Shown: positions 34,056 through 43,205, counted from the first letter of the stretch. The stretch is DNA of 55,772 nucleotides from Candidatus Sulfotelmatobacter sp. (GCA_030038255.1 JASHPH010000042.1:1-55772), one strand, 5' to 3'. The notes: generated by a model from the sequence alone, not told the origin. Numbers and translations are program-made.

Positions 34056-35384
34056 CTATGGCAGGCGGTCCGCTAGGCCAGGAATTGTCTTCATCAGGTC
34101 GTTGTAGATGACCATCACCGCGAACAGCACCAGGAAGACGAACGCAGCCTGATAGACGCGCTCCTTGATGGCCAGACTGATGTCGCGCCGCATCAGGCCT
34201 TCGATGATCAGGAACAGGATCACGCCGCCGTCAAGAATGGGAATTGGCAACAGGTTAAAGATGCCGAGATTCAAGCTGATCGCCGCGGTCAGTTCCATGA
34301 GCGGCGTCCAGCCCTTGCTGCGGGCGGCCTCGCCTGCAGCCTGCCCGATGCGGATGGGCCCTTCGATCGAGCGCATAGAAATCTTGCGCTCGGCCATCTT
34401 CTTGACCAGTTCCAGGATCAGCATTGCGTTCTGCCGGTTTTCATGCAAAGAGAGACGGAAGGCGTCGCCGAGGGCGAGCGTCTTGGTCTTCATCGGCATG
34501 CTGCCCACGCCGATCCGGTAGCGCTTTTCGATCAGCACCGGCTGCACCGTGAAATTTAGTGTTTTGCCGTCGCGCAGTACGGTCAACGTAACCGGCTTGT
34601 CCTTCGTGGACTCAAGGCTCTCGATCATCGCCGCGATCGCCGGAAGAGGCTTTCCATCGAGGGCGACGATCTCGTCTCCCTCCTTCAGGCCGGCCTTCTC
34701 GGCGGGCATGTCCGAAGTCAAATCTGTAATGATCACCTTCGACTCGTTTGGCGCCCAACCCGCTTGGCCGATTTGATCGACGCCCGCAGCCTCCGGCACG
34801 ACCGTTTTCTCAAGAAGCTGCCCATTGCGGTCCACCACCACATCGAGTGGCTGCCCAGGGCTAAGGTCTTCTTTCATCGTGACGTCTTTCCAGGTTGGAT
34901 TCGCAATTCCGTCGATACGCGTGATGCGGTCGCCAATCTGGAAGCCGGCCTTCGCCGCAGGCGTGTCCTTGAACACCCATCCGACCACCGTTGGCTCGTC
35001 GTAAACCGCCGGATATTCGTAGTGCACGGCGTAAACCAGGGTCAGCAGAACGATGGCCAGCAGAATGTTCATCGCGGGGCCGGCTATGGCGATCAGGAAA
35101 CGGTGCCAGCGCGGATGCGAGAGGAATTCGCCCGAGTCGCCAGTGCGTTCGTCCATGGGGTTCTCACCCGCCATCTTGACGTAGCCGCCGAGCGGCAATG
35201 CATTGATGCGGTAATCCGTCTCGCCCTTGCGGAAGCCGATGAGCCGTTTGCCGAAGCCGATGGCGAACTGCTCCACGCGCACGCCGAGCCACTTGGCCAC
35301 GGCATAGTGGCCGAACTCGTGGATCAGGATCATGAAACCCAGAACGGCGACGACCGCAACGAGCGAGGTGAGGAAATCAGACAT
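34056..35384 (-). CDS. rseP: RseP/site-2 membrane metalloprotease
   Basis: A 442-aa protein. The zinc site HEFGH lies at about 22-26 in the first helix, and the second motif is NLLPIPILDGGVILF near residue 375. Two PDZ domains lie between (VGWVFKDTPAAKAGFQIGDR and IITDLTSDMPAEKAGLKEGD). Such proteases cut membrane-bound anti-sigma factors or remnant signal peptides within the membrane. It is the last gene of the uppS-cdsA-dxr-rseP cluster, 92 bases after dxr. Confidence 0.93.
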   Translation of the reverse strand: MSDFLTSLVAVVAVLGFMILIHEFGHYAVAKWLGVRVEQFAIGFGKRLIGFRKGETDYRINALPLGGYVKMAGENPMDERTGDSGEFLSHPRWHRFLIAIAGPAMNILLAIVLLTLVYAVHYEYPAVYDEPTVVGWVFKDTPAAKAGFQIGDRITRIDGIANPTWKDVTMKEDLSPGQPLDVVVDRNGQLLEKTVVPEAAGVDQIGQAGWAPNESKVIITDLTSDMPAEKAGLKEGDEIVALDGKPLPAIAAMIESLESTKDKPVTLTVLRDGKTLNFTVQPVLIEKRYRIGVGSMPMKTKTLALGDAFRLSLHENRQNAMLILELVKKMAERKISMRSIEGPIRIGQAAGEAARSKGWTPLMELTAAISLNLGIFNLLPIPILDGGVILFLIIEGLMRRDISLAIKERVYQAAFVFLVLFAVMVIYNDLMKTIPGLADRLP

Positions 35385-35476
35385 AATCGAGGTACGTACT
35401 CTCCAAGTGATTAGATTCCGAAAATTAGACGCAGACGCTAAATCGCATTAAGAGCAGATGCTGAACGAAAAAGATA

Positions 35477-36685
35477 CTATGCGAACGATGTAGCCCTGAG
35501 ACGCCCAGTCTTTCTTGTGCTCCTGCCCGAGCGCGCCACCCGCTCGTGGGCAGAGCGGCGGGCTGCGGCGTCGGCTGCAAGCACTTGAGCGATAGACTCC
35601 AGTTTCCCGCTTTCGGTTGCATCCAGAACTTCTTCGATGAGCCTGGGAATGTCATTAAACCCAATCGTGCCTTCGAGAAAGGCCGCCACTGCTACTTCGT
35701 CGGCCGCATTCAAAGCCACAGTTTTGGCGCCGCCCGCCTCCACGGCTTCGTACGCCAGTCGCAGGCAAGGAAATTTTTTCAGGTCCGGCGGACAGAAGTC
35801 CAGATGACGCAAGTCACTGACTGCAAAGCGCATTTCCGACGGTATCCGCTCCGGATATGTTAGCGCGTACAGAATCGGCAAACGCATATCCGTCACCGAA
35901 AACTGAGCAAGTATGCTGCCATCCACAAACTCCACCATGGAGTGAATTGTGGACTGCGGGTGGACAATTACTTCCACTTTTGCAGGGGGTATGTGAAAGA
36001 GTCTGCACGCTTCGATGACTTCGAAGCCCTTGTTCATCAGCGTGGCCGAATCGATGGTGATGCGCCGGCCCATCTTCCACGTGGGATGGTTGAGCGCCTG
36101 CTCGACCGTGATGGAGGCGAACTCGGAACGCGGAGTATGCAAGAAGGGCCCGCCCGAAGCCGTCAGCCAGATGCGCTCGACCTCCTCTATGCGCCCGCCG
36201 CGCAGGCATTGATGGACGGCGTTGTGTTCGCTGTCGATTGGCAAGAGCGGCTTGCCTTGCTTGCGGGCCTCGGCGGTAATGAGCTCACCCGCAGCCACGA
36301 GACATTCCTTGTTCGCGAGCCCAACCATCTTGCCTGCCTTCACAGCGTCATAGGTGGCTTCGAGTCCGGCGACGCCCACGATGGCGCTGACCACAAAATC
36401 GGCTTCGGGATGCGTGGCCACGCGCACTGTGCCCGCGGCCCCATGCACGACTTCGACGTCGTTCAAGCCTTCTTTTCTTAGGCGGGAGCGGAGAGTCGCA
36501 GCGCTGGTTTCGGTAGCCATCGAAATCACGCGCGGCCGCCAGTGTCGCACCTGTTCGAGTGCAGTTTCCAGATTGCTGCCCGCAGCCAGCGTCACAATCT
36601 GAAAGCGCTCGGGGTAGGACTCGGCCACGCGCAGTGTGCTGCGGCCGATCGATCCGGTCGAACCCAGGATGGCGATGCGTTTCAT
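35477..36685 (-). CDS. dxr: 1-deoxy-D-xylulose 5-phosphate reductoisomerase
   Basis: A 402-aa enzyme. It has the NADPH-binding GSTGSIG near the start, GLANKECLVAAG, the metal and substrate site PIDSEHNAVHQCL, ASGGPF, ATLMNKGFEVIEA and HPQSTIHSMVEF. It makes 2-C-methyl-D-erythritol 4-phosphate, the first committed step of the MEP pathway. The C-terminus (ARSGRSTRKTGRLRATSFA) is longer and more basic than usual. It is located between cdsA and rseP as in many bacteria. Confidence 0.96.
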   Translation of the reverse strand: MKRIAILGSTGSIGRSTLRVAESYPERFQIVTLAAGSNLETALEQVRHWRPRVISMATETSAATLRSRLRKEGLNDVEVVHGAAGTVRVATHPEADFVVSAIVGVAGLEATYDAVKAGKMVGLANKECLVAAGELITAEARKQGKPLLPIDSEHNAVHQCLRGGRIEEVERIWLTASGGPFLHTPRSEFASITVEQALNHPTWKMGRRITIDSATLMNKGFEVIEACRLFHIPPAKVEVIVHPQSTIHSMVEFVDGSILAQFSVTDMRLPILYALTYPERIPSEMRFAVSDLRHLDFCPPDLKKFPCLRLAYEAVEAGGAKTVALNAADEVAVAAFLEGTIGFNDIPRLIEEVLDATESGKLESIAQVLAADAAARRSAHERVARSGRSTRKTGRLRATSFA

Positions 36686-36753
36686 CAGGACAGAATTTCT
36701 ATTTTACGCGGTTCTTGGTTTGTCTGGGGCTTGTTCGAGGGCGCCGGAGGGAG

Positions 36754-37677
36754 TTACTGCATCACGCGCCAGGCCGCATAGTACCACAGCACAGGAGCGG
36801 CAAAGAGCAGGGCATCAATGCGGTCGAGCATGCCGCCGTGGCCAGGCAAAATCGACCCCGAGTCCTTCACGCCGGCGCCACGCTTGACTAGCGACTCGAC
36901 CAGATCGCCTAACTGCGCGGCGATGTTCAACACGATGGTCAGCACCATCACCGGACCCATCGCTGGTACTTCGAGTCCATACAGGCCGTCGGGGCGCTGG
37001 ATCAATCCCCAGGAGAGCAGCGTGGTGCTGATCTGCTCGGCGTGCCCGAACATCAGCCATCCGACGATAACGCTGGCGACGACCGAAGCAACCGCACCCT
37101 CCCAGGTTTTTTTCGGGCTGACGCGCGGCGACATCATATGCCGCCCAATAGCTTTGCCTACGAAGTAGGCGAAGATGTCTCCCGCCCAGACCACCAGCAG
37201 CAGATACAGCAGATAAAATGCGCCCGCCCACATCTGGCGCAACTGAACGAGCATGCCCAGCGGCAACGCGATATAGGTGAACGCGAAGACCGAAGCTGCG
37301 GCTGCGGGATATCCGCCTTGCAGGTCTTGTCCTCGCATGGCGCGCGCCAGGAAAATGAATGGCGCGAGAGCTGAGGCAAATCCCAACATGACGAGGAATC
37401 TTCCCGTCGAGAGCAGCGCTGTCTCGCCGCCGCTGATCGCCAGAGTGACGAAGAACAGCATTGTGAAGATGTAGGTCGGCAGCGGCATCGGCTCGACGCC
37501 GTAGTGTCGCGTGAGGCCAAGGAATTCGCGAATCGTGATGAGGGCCACAACGGCGGCGACGACCGCCAGTACCTCGACCGGCGCGCACAGAATAAGCGCC
37601 AGCACAATGGGAATCAGTACGACCGCGGTCGCGATGCGCTTGAGCAAGGGAAGTGGGAGTTCAGGATGAACGCGCAA
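36754..37677 (-). CDS. cdsA: Phosphatidate cytidylyltransferase
   Basis: A 307-aa protein with about eight membrane helices. The family signature is visible: VSPKKTWEGAVAS, then AQLGDLVESLVKRGAGVKDS and ILPGHGGMLDRIDAL. It makes CDP-diacylglycerol from phosphatidate and CTP, the branch point of phospholipid synthesis. The start is TTG 37677; a TATAAT-like sequence lies directly before it, so a start a few codons downstream is possible. Confidence 0.93.
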   Translation of the reverse strand: MRVHPELPLPLLKRIATAVVLIPIVLALILCAPVEVLAVVAAVVALITIREFLGLTRHYGVEPMPLPTYIFTMLFFVTLAISGGETALLSTGRFLVMLGFASALAPFIFLARAMRGQDLQGGYPAAAASVFAFTYIALPLGMLVQLRQMWAGAFYLLYLLLVVWAGDIFAYFVGKAIGRHMMSPRVSPKKTWEGAVASVVASVIVGWLMFGHAEQISTTLLSWGLIQRPDGLYGLEVPAMGPVMVLTIVLNIAAQLGDLVESLVKRGAGVKDSGSILPGHGGMLDRIDALLFAAPVLWYYAAWRVMQ

Positions 37678-37740
37678 TTATAACCAGAGATGGCGGAGTG
37701 TATCAGCGAGCAGTTTTGGGTAGTGGGCTGTTTTGAATTT

Positions 37741-37896
37741 TTAGGATTTGCCCCGTGATCTGGCCCATACGAACACAGCGATCCACACGAAGACAAAGAA
37801 CGCTGCTCCCCAGAAACCTAGCTGCCTCGCAGCAAAGGTCGCATAGGCCGCTGAGATGAGCAAGATGATGCCCAGTAGTGCAATCTGTTTCTTCAT
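37741..37896 (-). CDS. Small two-helix membrane protein between uppS and cdsA
   Basis: A 51-codon frame from ATG 37896 to TAA 37741. It codes for MKKQIALLGIILLISAAYA followed by a short basic link and FWGAAFFVFVWIAVFVWA, ending RSRGKS. Two hydrophobic helices and a basic tail are typical of genuine small membrane proteins, and the ATG is followed by two lysines. No Shine-Dalgarno sequence is visible. It lies on the same strand as the cluster, 48 bases after uppS and 63 bases before cdsA. I do not recognise a family. Confidence 0.5.
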   Translation of the reverse strand: MKKQIALLGIILLISAAYATFAARQLGFWGAAFFVFVWIAVFVWARSRGKS

Positions 37897-37944
37897 GCAG
37901 ATTTCAAAACAGCCTACTACCCAGTTTTCTGTGTGCGTGTGCGA

Positions 37945-38751
37945 TTAAGAATTTTGCGCGTGGCCGTCGCCGTTCAGCCCGCCATAGCGGCGCTCACGCT
38001 TTTGAAATTCGCGAATGCCTTCGAGCAGGTGCACGCCGCGAAAATCGGGCCAAAGCGTCGAGGTCACGTAAATTTCGGCATAGGCCAACTGCCACAGCAG
38101 GAAATTGCTCAACCGCATTTCGCCCGAGGTGCGGACCACCAGATCCGGGTCGGGGAGATGGCGCGTGTAGAGATGGCGGCTGACCGCATCTTCGTCGATC
38201 TGGAGATGGTCAAAGCCGCCGTTTTGCGATGCGGCCTCAACCATGGAACGGAAGGCGTCCACCAGTTCGCTGCGCGCGCTGTAGTTGAGCGCCAGCGTGA
38301 GCACCATGCCCGTATTGCCAGCTGTAGCCTCGCGCGCCCAACCCATACGCTCCTGAACGTCGGCGGGCAGCTCGTGCTGCCGGCCGATGTATTCCAGCCG
38401 AATGTTGTTTTCGTTGAGCGTGGGCACTTCGGCTTTAAGGTAGCGGCTCAACAGGCGCATCAGGAAAGAGACTTCGCTCGTGGGGCGTTTTTTCCAGTTT
38501 TCTTCGGAAAATGCGTAGAGCGTGAGGGCGGGGATGTGAATGCGGGCGGCGGTCTCGACGGTCGACCGCACGGCCGCGACCCCAGCGCGATGCCCCGCCA
38601 CGCGCGGCATGTGGCGGCGTTTGGCCCAGCGCCCGTTGCCGTCCATGATGATGGCGATGTGTTTGGGGAGCCGCGCTGGATCGAGGTGCCGGTAGACTTC
38701 CGCTTCTTTGCGGTCGAGCCCCGCAGGTACTTTGTCGTGCAAAGTGGACAT
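37945..38751 (-). CDS. uppS: Undecaprenyl diphosphate synthase
   Basis: A 268-aa cis-prenyltransferase. It shows HIAIIMDGNGRWAKRR with the catalytic Asp, HRAGVAAV, LTLYAFSEENWKKR, LALNYSARSEL and PDPDLVVRTSGEMRLSNF. It joins isopentenyl diphosphate units to farnesyl diphosphate to make the C55 lipid carrier used for peptidoglycan. It is the first gene of the envelope cluster. The phosphatase that recycles this carrier (uppP) lies at 47199. Confidence 0.96.
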   Translation of the reverse strand: MSTLHDKVPAGLDRKEAEVYRHLDPARLPKHIAIIMDGNGRWAKRRHMPRVAGHRAGVAAVRSTVETAARIHIPALTLYAFSEENWKKRPTSEVSFLMRLLSRYLKAEVPTLNENNIRLEYIGRQHELPADVQERMGWAREATAGNTGMVLTLALNYSARSELVDAFRSMVEAASQNGGFDHLQIDEDAVSRHLYTRHLPDPDLVVRTSGEMRLSNFLLWQLAYAEIYVTSTLWPDFRGVHLLEGIREFQKRERRYGGLNGDGHAQNS

Positions 38752-38844
38752 CCCGATATGAGGCTAACACAGCGGGGAAGGGGATGCAATGAGGATACCG
38801 GATGCCGTAGGGCGTGACGAACGGCCACTGTCCGGCGATTATTG

Positions 38845-38881
38845 ACCTCAGGTCCGGCGTAAATCATCATCGACCTGAGGT
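38845..38881 (+). promoter_or_regulatory. Hairpin covering the ribosome site of the Sel1 gene
   Basis: ACCTCAGGTC (38845-38854) is an exact reverse complement of GACCTGAGGT (38872-38881), with a 17-base loop. The right arm includes the GAGGT just before AAGGAGT and ATG 38889, so folding would hide part of the ribosome site. Each arm also contains a 9-base palindrome (ACCT-C/G-AGGT), so two protein operator half-sites are an alternative explanation. Confidence 0.5.
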
Positions 38882-38888
38882 AAGGAGT

Positions 38889-39701
38889 ATGCGCAAAAGA
38901 GCATTCGCACGCTTTCTGGCTTCTCTAGCCCTGACTTGCGTGTTTGCTGCGGCCCAGGCCACTGCTGGCCTTGATCCAGCCGCCTTGTTCGAGAAAGGAA
39001 TGAACGCTCTCGCGGGAAGCAGCGCCACGCGCAGCTCCGCGGATGCCGTCCAATATTTTCGTCGCTCCGCCGAACTCGGCTTTGCTCCGGCGCAAGTTGC
39101 GCTCGGGTATCTGTACGAGACCGGACGCGCCACACCCTCCGATCCCGGCCAGGCGCTCGAGTGGTACAAGAAGGCGGCGACGCAGGGAGATCCGCTGGCT
39201 CAGTGGCTGGTTGGCCGCATGATTGTTGCGGGAGAAGTGCCAGCGCCGGATCTCAACGAAGCCGCCAGTTGGCTGGGAAAATCCGCCGACCAGGACGATC
39301 CCTTCGCAAAATATCTGCTGGGAAAAGTTGCGCTCGATCGCGGCGACTATTCACGCGCGGCTGAACTGTTGCGCGCAGCGGCGCAGCAGGGACTTCCGCA
39401 AGCCCAACGCCACCTGGCGCTCTTACTGCGTGCAGGCCAAGGCGTTGCCATGGACCGTTTCGAAGCGTACGTGTGGATGCTGGTCAGCTCTGAGGGTGGA
39501 CTGCACGCCGATCCCAGCGATCTGCAGGCGCTTGAGGCGGACTTGAGCAGCAGCCAGATCGAGCAGGCAAAAAGCAGAGCGCGCGACCTCGAACAGACCA
39601 CGTCGCGAAGCGTTACAGGCCACGGATGCACCGGCTGGCGCGGCGAATCCGACGAGATTCCGGCGGCCCCGCCTCCTGATATACAGCGCTCTTGTCGCTA
39701 A
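38889..39701 (+). CDS. Secreted Sel1-repeat (TPR-like) protein
   Basis: About 270 aa. A signal peptide is visible (RFLASLALTCVFAAAQATAG). Sel1-like repeats follow: DAVQYFRRSAELGFAPAQVA, QALEWYKKAATQGDPLAQW, EAASWLGKSADQDDPFAKYL, RAAELLRAAAQQGLPQAQRH and AYVWMLVSSEGG. Such proteins are helical scaffolds for protein contacts in the periplasm. The C-terminus has a Cys-containing tail (TGHGCTGWRG). ATG 38889 follows GGTAAGGAGT and an RNA hairpin. Confidence 0.82.
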   Translation: MRKRAFARFLASLALTCVFAAAQATAGLDPAALFEKGMNALAGSSATRSSADAVQYFRRSAELGFAPAQVALGYLYETGRATPSDPGQALEWYKKAATQGDPLAQWLVGRMIVAGEVPAPDLNEAASWLGKSADQDDPFAKYLLGKVALDRGDYSRAAELLRAAAQQGLPQAQRHLALLLRAGQGVAMDRFEAYVWMLVSSEGGLHADPSDLQALEADLSSSQIEQAKSRARDLEQTTSRSVTGHGCTGWRGESDEIPAAPPPDIQRSCR

Positions 39702-39768
39702 ATACGAACTTCTTCCACGGGCAGGAGTCCCTTCGACTTCGCCCAGGGCAGCTCCGCGCCACATTAAG

Positions 39769-40845
39769 CTACTTGGCTTCTTCCGGCACGATCTTCAGTT
39801 CCAGTTTTTCTGTATACCGCAACACGGTCAGCGTTGAACTCAAACCTACGCGTACGTCCGTCAGCAGGCGATGCAGGTCGTCCACACCGGCGACGGGCTG
39901 GCCTTCGAGCGCCACGATGACGTCTCCCTCGCGCAGGCCAGCGCGTTTGGCCGGGCTGGCTTCTTCGACCGAGAGCACCAGCGCACCAGTCTCTTTCGGT
40001 AGGTCGTAGAAGCGCACCACGCGGCGATGCACGGGCACGGTCTGCGCCGAGACGCCGATGAAGCTGCGGCGGATGCGTCCGTCGCGCAACAATCGGCTGG
40101 CCACGAACTTCGCCGTGTTGATTCCGATGGCGAAACAGATGCCCTGCGCCGGCAGAATTGTCGCTGTGTTGACGCCGATGACGCGCCCTGCGGAATCGAT
40201 CAGCGGACCGCCCGAGTTGCCGGGATTGAGCGACGCGTCGGTCTGGATCACGTCGTCAATCAGCCGGCCGGAGTACGAACGGAGCGAACGGCCGAGCGCG
40301 CTTACAACTCCAGCCGTCACAGTGGATTGAAATCCGTAAGGGGCGCCGATCGCAATGACGATCTGGCCCACTCGCAATTTTTGCGAATCTCCCAGTGTGG
40401 CCGCGATAAGTGCGTGCTCATCGAAGTTCGGTTCTTCCAGGCGGATGACCGCCAGGTCGCTCGCGGGATCGTCGCCGATCAGCGTGGCCGGCCTACGGTG
40501 GCCGTCGGCCAGAGTGACCGCGATGCGGGCCGCGTCGTGCACAACGTGGCTGTTGGTCAAGATCAGCCCATCGGGGGTGAAAACGAATCCTGAGCCCGAG
40601 CCGGCCCGCTCGCGTGGCTCGCCGGACCGAGTGCGGCCTGCGGGCTGATGCACTTCGACATGGACGACCGACGGGCTGATACGCTCGACCGCGCTTGTGA
40701 CGGCGGCTGAGTAGGCGTCGAGCAAGGAAGCGTCGGCCTTCGTGGGCCTTGATTCGGAGTGCTCTGCGGTGGAACCCCCAAACTGGCTCATAGGCGCGGT
40801 TTGCGCCACCGCAGAGACAAACGGGCGTGCTCTTTCCAGGTTCAT
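39769..40845 (-). CDS. HtrA/DegP-like serine protease with one PDZ domain
   Basis: A 358-aa trypsin-like protease. The catalytic triad is visible: His in LILTNSHVVHDA, Asp in PASDLAVIRLEE and Ser in NPGNSGGPLID. A single PDZ domain follows (GALVLSVEEASPAKRAGLRE). HtrA proteases degrade misfolded envelope proteins. No signal peptide or membrane helix is seen at the N-terminus, so it may act in the cytoplasm, or the start is wrong. No Shine-Dalgarno sequence marks ATG 40845, and Met at residue 19 is an alternative. Confidence 0.88.
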   Translation of the reverse strand: MNLERARPFVSAVAQTAPMSQFGGSTAEHSESRPTKADASLLDAYSAAVTSAVERISPSVVHVEVHQPAGRTRSGEPRERAGSGSGFVFTPDGLILTNSHVVHDAARIAVTLADGHRRPATLIGDDPASDLAVIRLEEPNFDEHALIAATLGDSQKLRVGQIVIAIGAPYGFQSTVTAGVVSALGRSLRSYSGRLIDDVIQTDASLNPGNSGGPLIDSAGRVIGVNTATILPAQGICFAIGINTAKFVASRLLRDGRIRRSFIGVSAQTVPVHRRVVRFYDLPKETGALVLSVEEASPAKRAGLREGDVIVALEGQPVAGVDDLHRLLTDVRVGLSSTLTVLRYTEKLELKIVPEEAK

Positions 40846-41142
40846 GCTGGATAGATGACGGTCGATATGGGTTGGATTCAGGTCGCGGAGCTACGTTCCG
40901 CCGGACAGCCCCTTCGGCGCGCTTTCGCTTGCTCAGGGCAGGCTTAGAACCGGCGGTTGTCCGCTGTTCGGGGAAACCTTCCAAGAAAAAAGCGCCGGGA
41001 CCAGAGGATGGTCCCGGCAGAGTTGGCTGGTTCGCCCGGAAAAATTGAGCTGTTTAGCAGGCGTGAGCGAAGCGGGAGCCTGCTGGCGAAATCCTGAGCC
41101 GCGTTCTTGCGGCGAAGGACCTCCCAAATAGCAATGTGTCCC
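40846..41142. other. Gap holding a minus-strand terminator
   Basis: These 297 bases between the protease gene start and the end of the XRE gene contain the terminator at 40985-41018. Nothing else was recognised. Confidence 0.5.
40985..41018 (-). terminator. Rho-independent terminator of the zinc-ribbon XRE gene
   Basis: On the minus strand GCCGGGACC pairs perfectly with GGTCCCGGC around a 7-base loop (40994-41018), and GCTTTTTTC follows. This is a standard terminator located 125 bases after the XRE gene. Confidence 0.85.
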
Positions 41143-41682
41143 CTACGCGCTCCTTCTCGGCCGCACCGTCAGATCGCGCACCTGGGTCAGGATGCTCGAC
41201 ATCTGCATGCCGTTCAGCTGCGTGACAAAGGGCAGCAGCTCCGCGATAAACTGGTCCTTCATCAGTTCCTTGATTTCTTCCTGACGGCTGCGTTCGCCGC
41301 CGCTGAGCAGTTCGGGCACGGTGACCTCCAGTGCGCGCGCCAGCCGTTCTAGGGACGACAGCGTGGGCGTGGCCTTCTGATTCTCGATTTTCGAAACGTA
41401 GGTGCGCGGCACCGCCATGCGCCCCGCCAGTTGCCGCTGGCTGAGCCCGTTGCGCAGGCGCAGCGAACGGATCGAGCTGGCCAGGTTCAGGTGCCCGTGG
41501 CCGTTGCCCGGTATCGGCATCATGACCGGAGCAGCGACCGGAATGGGCTCAGGCTCGGGCTCCTCGTCCAAAGACGCGTGGCAGCGGCGGCAGTTGTTAT
41601 TGAGGGTGCGGAATTGAACCAGCAGGCAGTGATCGCAACGAACGACCTCCCGGGAGTCAACCGGGGCAAGAGTCGTAGCCAT
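41143..41682 (-). CDS. Zinc-ribbon / XRE helix-turn-helix regulator
   Basis: About 179 aa. Near the N-terminus there is a zinc-ribbon-like segment (CDHCLLVQFRTLNNNCRRCH: two CxxC pairs 12 residues apart). A Pro-rich linker follows, then an XRE domain (IRSLRLRNGLSQRQLAGRM, RTYVSKIENQKATPTLSSL, LARALEVTVPELLSG). The C-terminus is helical. It probably binds DNA as a dimer. I chose ATG 41682 (ATTLAPVDSREVV), which is directly before the zinc ribbon. An in-frame extension to 41766 has no recognisable content. The gene ends at a strong terminator. Confidence 0.82.
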   Translation of the reverse strand: MATTLAPVDSREVVRCDHCLLVQFRTLNNNCRRCHASLDEEPEPEPIPVAAPVMMPIPGNGHGHLNLASSIRSLRLRNGLSQRQLAGRMAVPRTYVSKIENQKATPTLSSLERLARALEVTVPELLSGGERSRQEEIKELMKDQFIAELLPFVTQLNGMQMSSILTQVRDLTVRPRRSA

Positions 41683-41946
41683 CGAGTTGTGGGAGTGCCA
41701 GAGCGGGCCCTCCGTACAGCTTGGCAGCAGGAGTTCTTGGGGGAGTGGCTCCTGCTGTTTCGCCAATCTGCGGCATGCAGCCTGTGGAAGTCAAGGATAA
41801 AATGCACAAGAAACGAGGCACCACCCGGAAAGAAGAAGGATGAAGAATGCGCGTGATGGCGGAAAAAGCGCGAAGGAGCGGGCAAAAGCATGATGGATCG
41901 CGAAGCGGCGTGGGGTTTACTAACTGTGTTCTGTGTTCGCGATAAA

Positions 41947-42591
41947 ATGTCGGCGATGAAGCCCTCGATTGCTGCGCTTGCCATCTTCTGTTGCTTAGCG
42001 GCCGGCACAGTGCCAGCTCAGTCCCAATGCGCCGAGCCTCCCGCAGTGCTGAGCGCGCAGTATTTTCCGTCTGGCGTCTTCGACACGTCAGCACCTAGTA
42101 CGAAGGGAAATTGGTACGCGTGTACGCTGGGTGCTCTGAACGAGCCATCGTTATTCGCATTACGAAATGACAAGTCGATTCAGGTCTATCGCTTTCTATG
42201 GCTGCCGAGTTTTCATCGCCCGATTTCGGTGCGTCTGACCGTAAACGCCGATGGCACTGGTTCGATCGTCACCCGCAGTGTTGACAGTCACGCCGGGCTG
42301 CTCACGAAGCCGGCGTCCGATACTGGGAAGGTCATTCGGGACGAGACCAGTGTCATTGATGAGGACCAGGTTAAGGAGGTGTTGGTGCGGCTACAAGGTT
42401 TCAGCTTCTGGTCGATGCCAACCGAGGACGAGCAGGCTGCTTTTGGGGAGGATGGAGCGCAGTGGATACTGGAGGGCCTCCGACGTGGTGAATATCACGT
42501 GGTAGACAGGTGGTCGCCGAAAGACGATTCATATTCGGCGTTGTGCAAATACCTACTTCATCTGGCGAAGGTTGAAACGACGCTCTACTAG
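41947..42591 (+). CDS. Exported protein of unknown function
   Basis: About 214 aa. A signal peptide is visible (MKPSIAALAIFCCLAAGTVP, AQSQ), so the mature protein is probably periplasmic. ATG 41947 or 41956 can be the start. The mature part begins CAEPPAVLSAQYFPSGVFD and ends with a helical region (DDSYSALCKYLLHLAKVE). Repeats or known motifs are not visible. The base composition looks less GC-rich than that of the neighbours. I do not recognise a family. Confidence 0.6.
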   Translation: MSAMKPSIAALAIFCCLAAGTVPAQSQCAEPPAVLSAQYFPSGVFDTSAPSTKGNWYACTLGALNEPSLFALRNDKSIQVYRFLWLPSFHRPISVRLTVNADGTGSIVTRSVDSHAGLLTKPASDTGKVIRDETSVIDEDQVKEVLVRLQGFSFWSMPTEDEQAAFGEDGAQWILEGLRRGEYHVVDRWSPKDDSYSALCKYLLHLAKVETTLY

Positions 42592-42611
42592 TTCGGGCTT
42601 CTGGGGAGGAA

Positions 42612-43205
42612 GTGATTCACACACGACAAGCAGCTTGGGAACTCCTAACGGAGTTTACCCAGTCCGAGAGTCTGCGCAAGCACGGGCTTGCCGTCGAGGC
42701 CTGCATGCGCGCGTGCGCGCGGAAATTTGGCAATGGCAGCGCCGAGGACGAGAATCTTTGGGGAGTCGTCGGATTAATTCACGACTTCGATTATGAGCGC
42801 TGGCCGAGCCTTGAGGACCATCCCTACAAAGGCAACGCGATTCTGAAAGAGCGCGGTTGGCCCGAAGTGATCACGCACGCCATCATGTCTCACGCCGAGT
42901 ACACCGGCGTGACGCGCGACACCCCGATGGAGAAAGCACTGTTCGCCTGCGACGAGCTGGCAGGATTCATCACCGCTGTGGCGCTCATCAAGCCGGGAAA
43001 GTCGCTGGCGGAGGTCGACGCCAAGTCGGTGCGAAAGAGGATGAAGGACAAGGCCTTCGCGCGCAAGGTGAACCGCGACGACATCATTCACGGCGCAGCC
43101 GAACTCGGCGTCGATCTTGATGAGCACATCGCGTTCTGCATCGAAGCGATGAAACCGATCGCCGCCGAGTTGGGATTGGATGGCAGCGCGGCGAAGACCG
43201 CGTGA
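42612..43205 (+). CDS. HD-domain phosphohydrolase-like protein
   Basis: A 197-aa protein. It has a His-Asp pair in GLIHDFDYERWP, and upstream HGLAVEACMRACARKF, with further conserved His residues in AIMSHAEYTG. These fit the HD superfamily of metal-dependent phosphohydrolases. The C-terminal part (ACDELAGFITAVALIKPGKS) is typical of HDIG-type proteins. The substrate is unknown. The start is GTG 42612 with GGAGG just before it. Confidence 0.82.
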   Translation: MIHTRQAAWELLTEFTQSESLRKHGLAVEACMRACARKFGNGSAEDENLWGVVGLIHDFDYERWPSLEDHPYKGNAILKERGWPEVITHAIMSHAEYTGVTRDTPMEKALFACDELAGFITAVALIKPGKSLAEVDAKSVRKRMKDKAFARKVNRDDIIHGAAELGVDLDEHIAFCIEAMKPIAAELGLDGSAAKTA

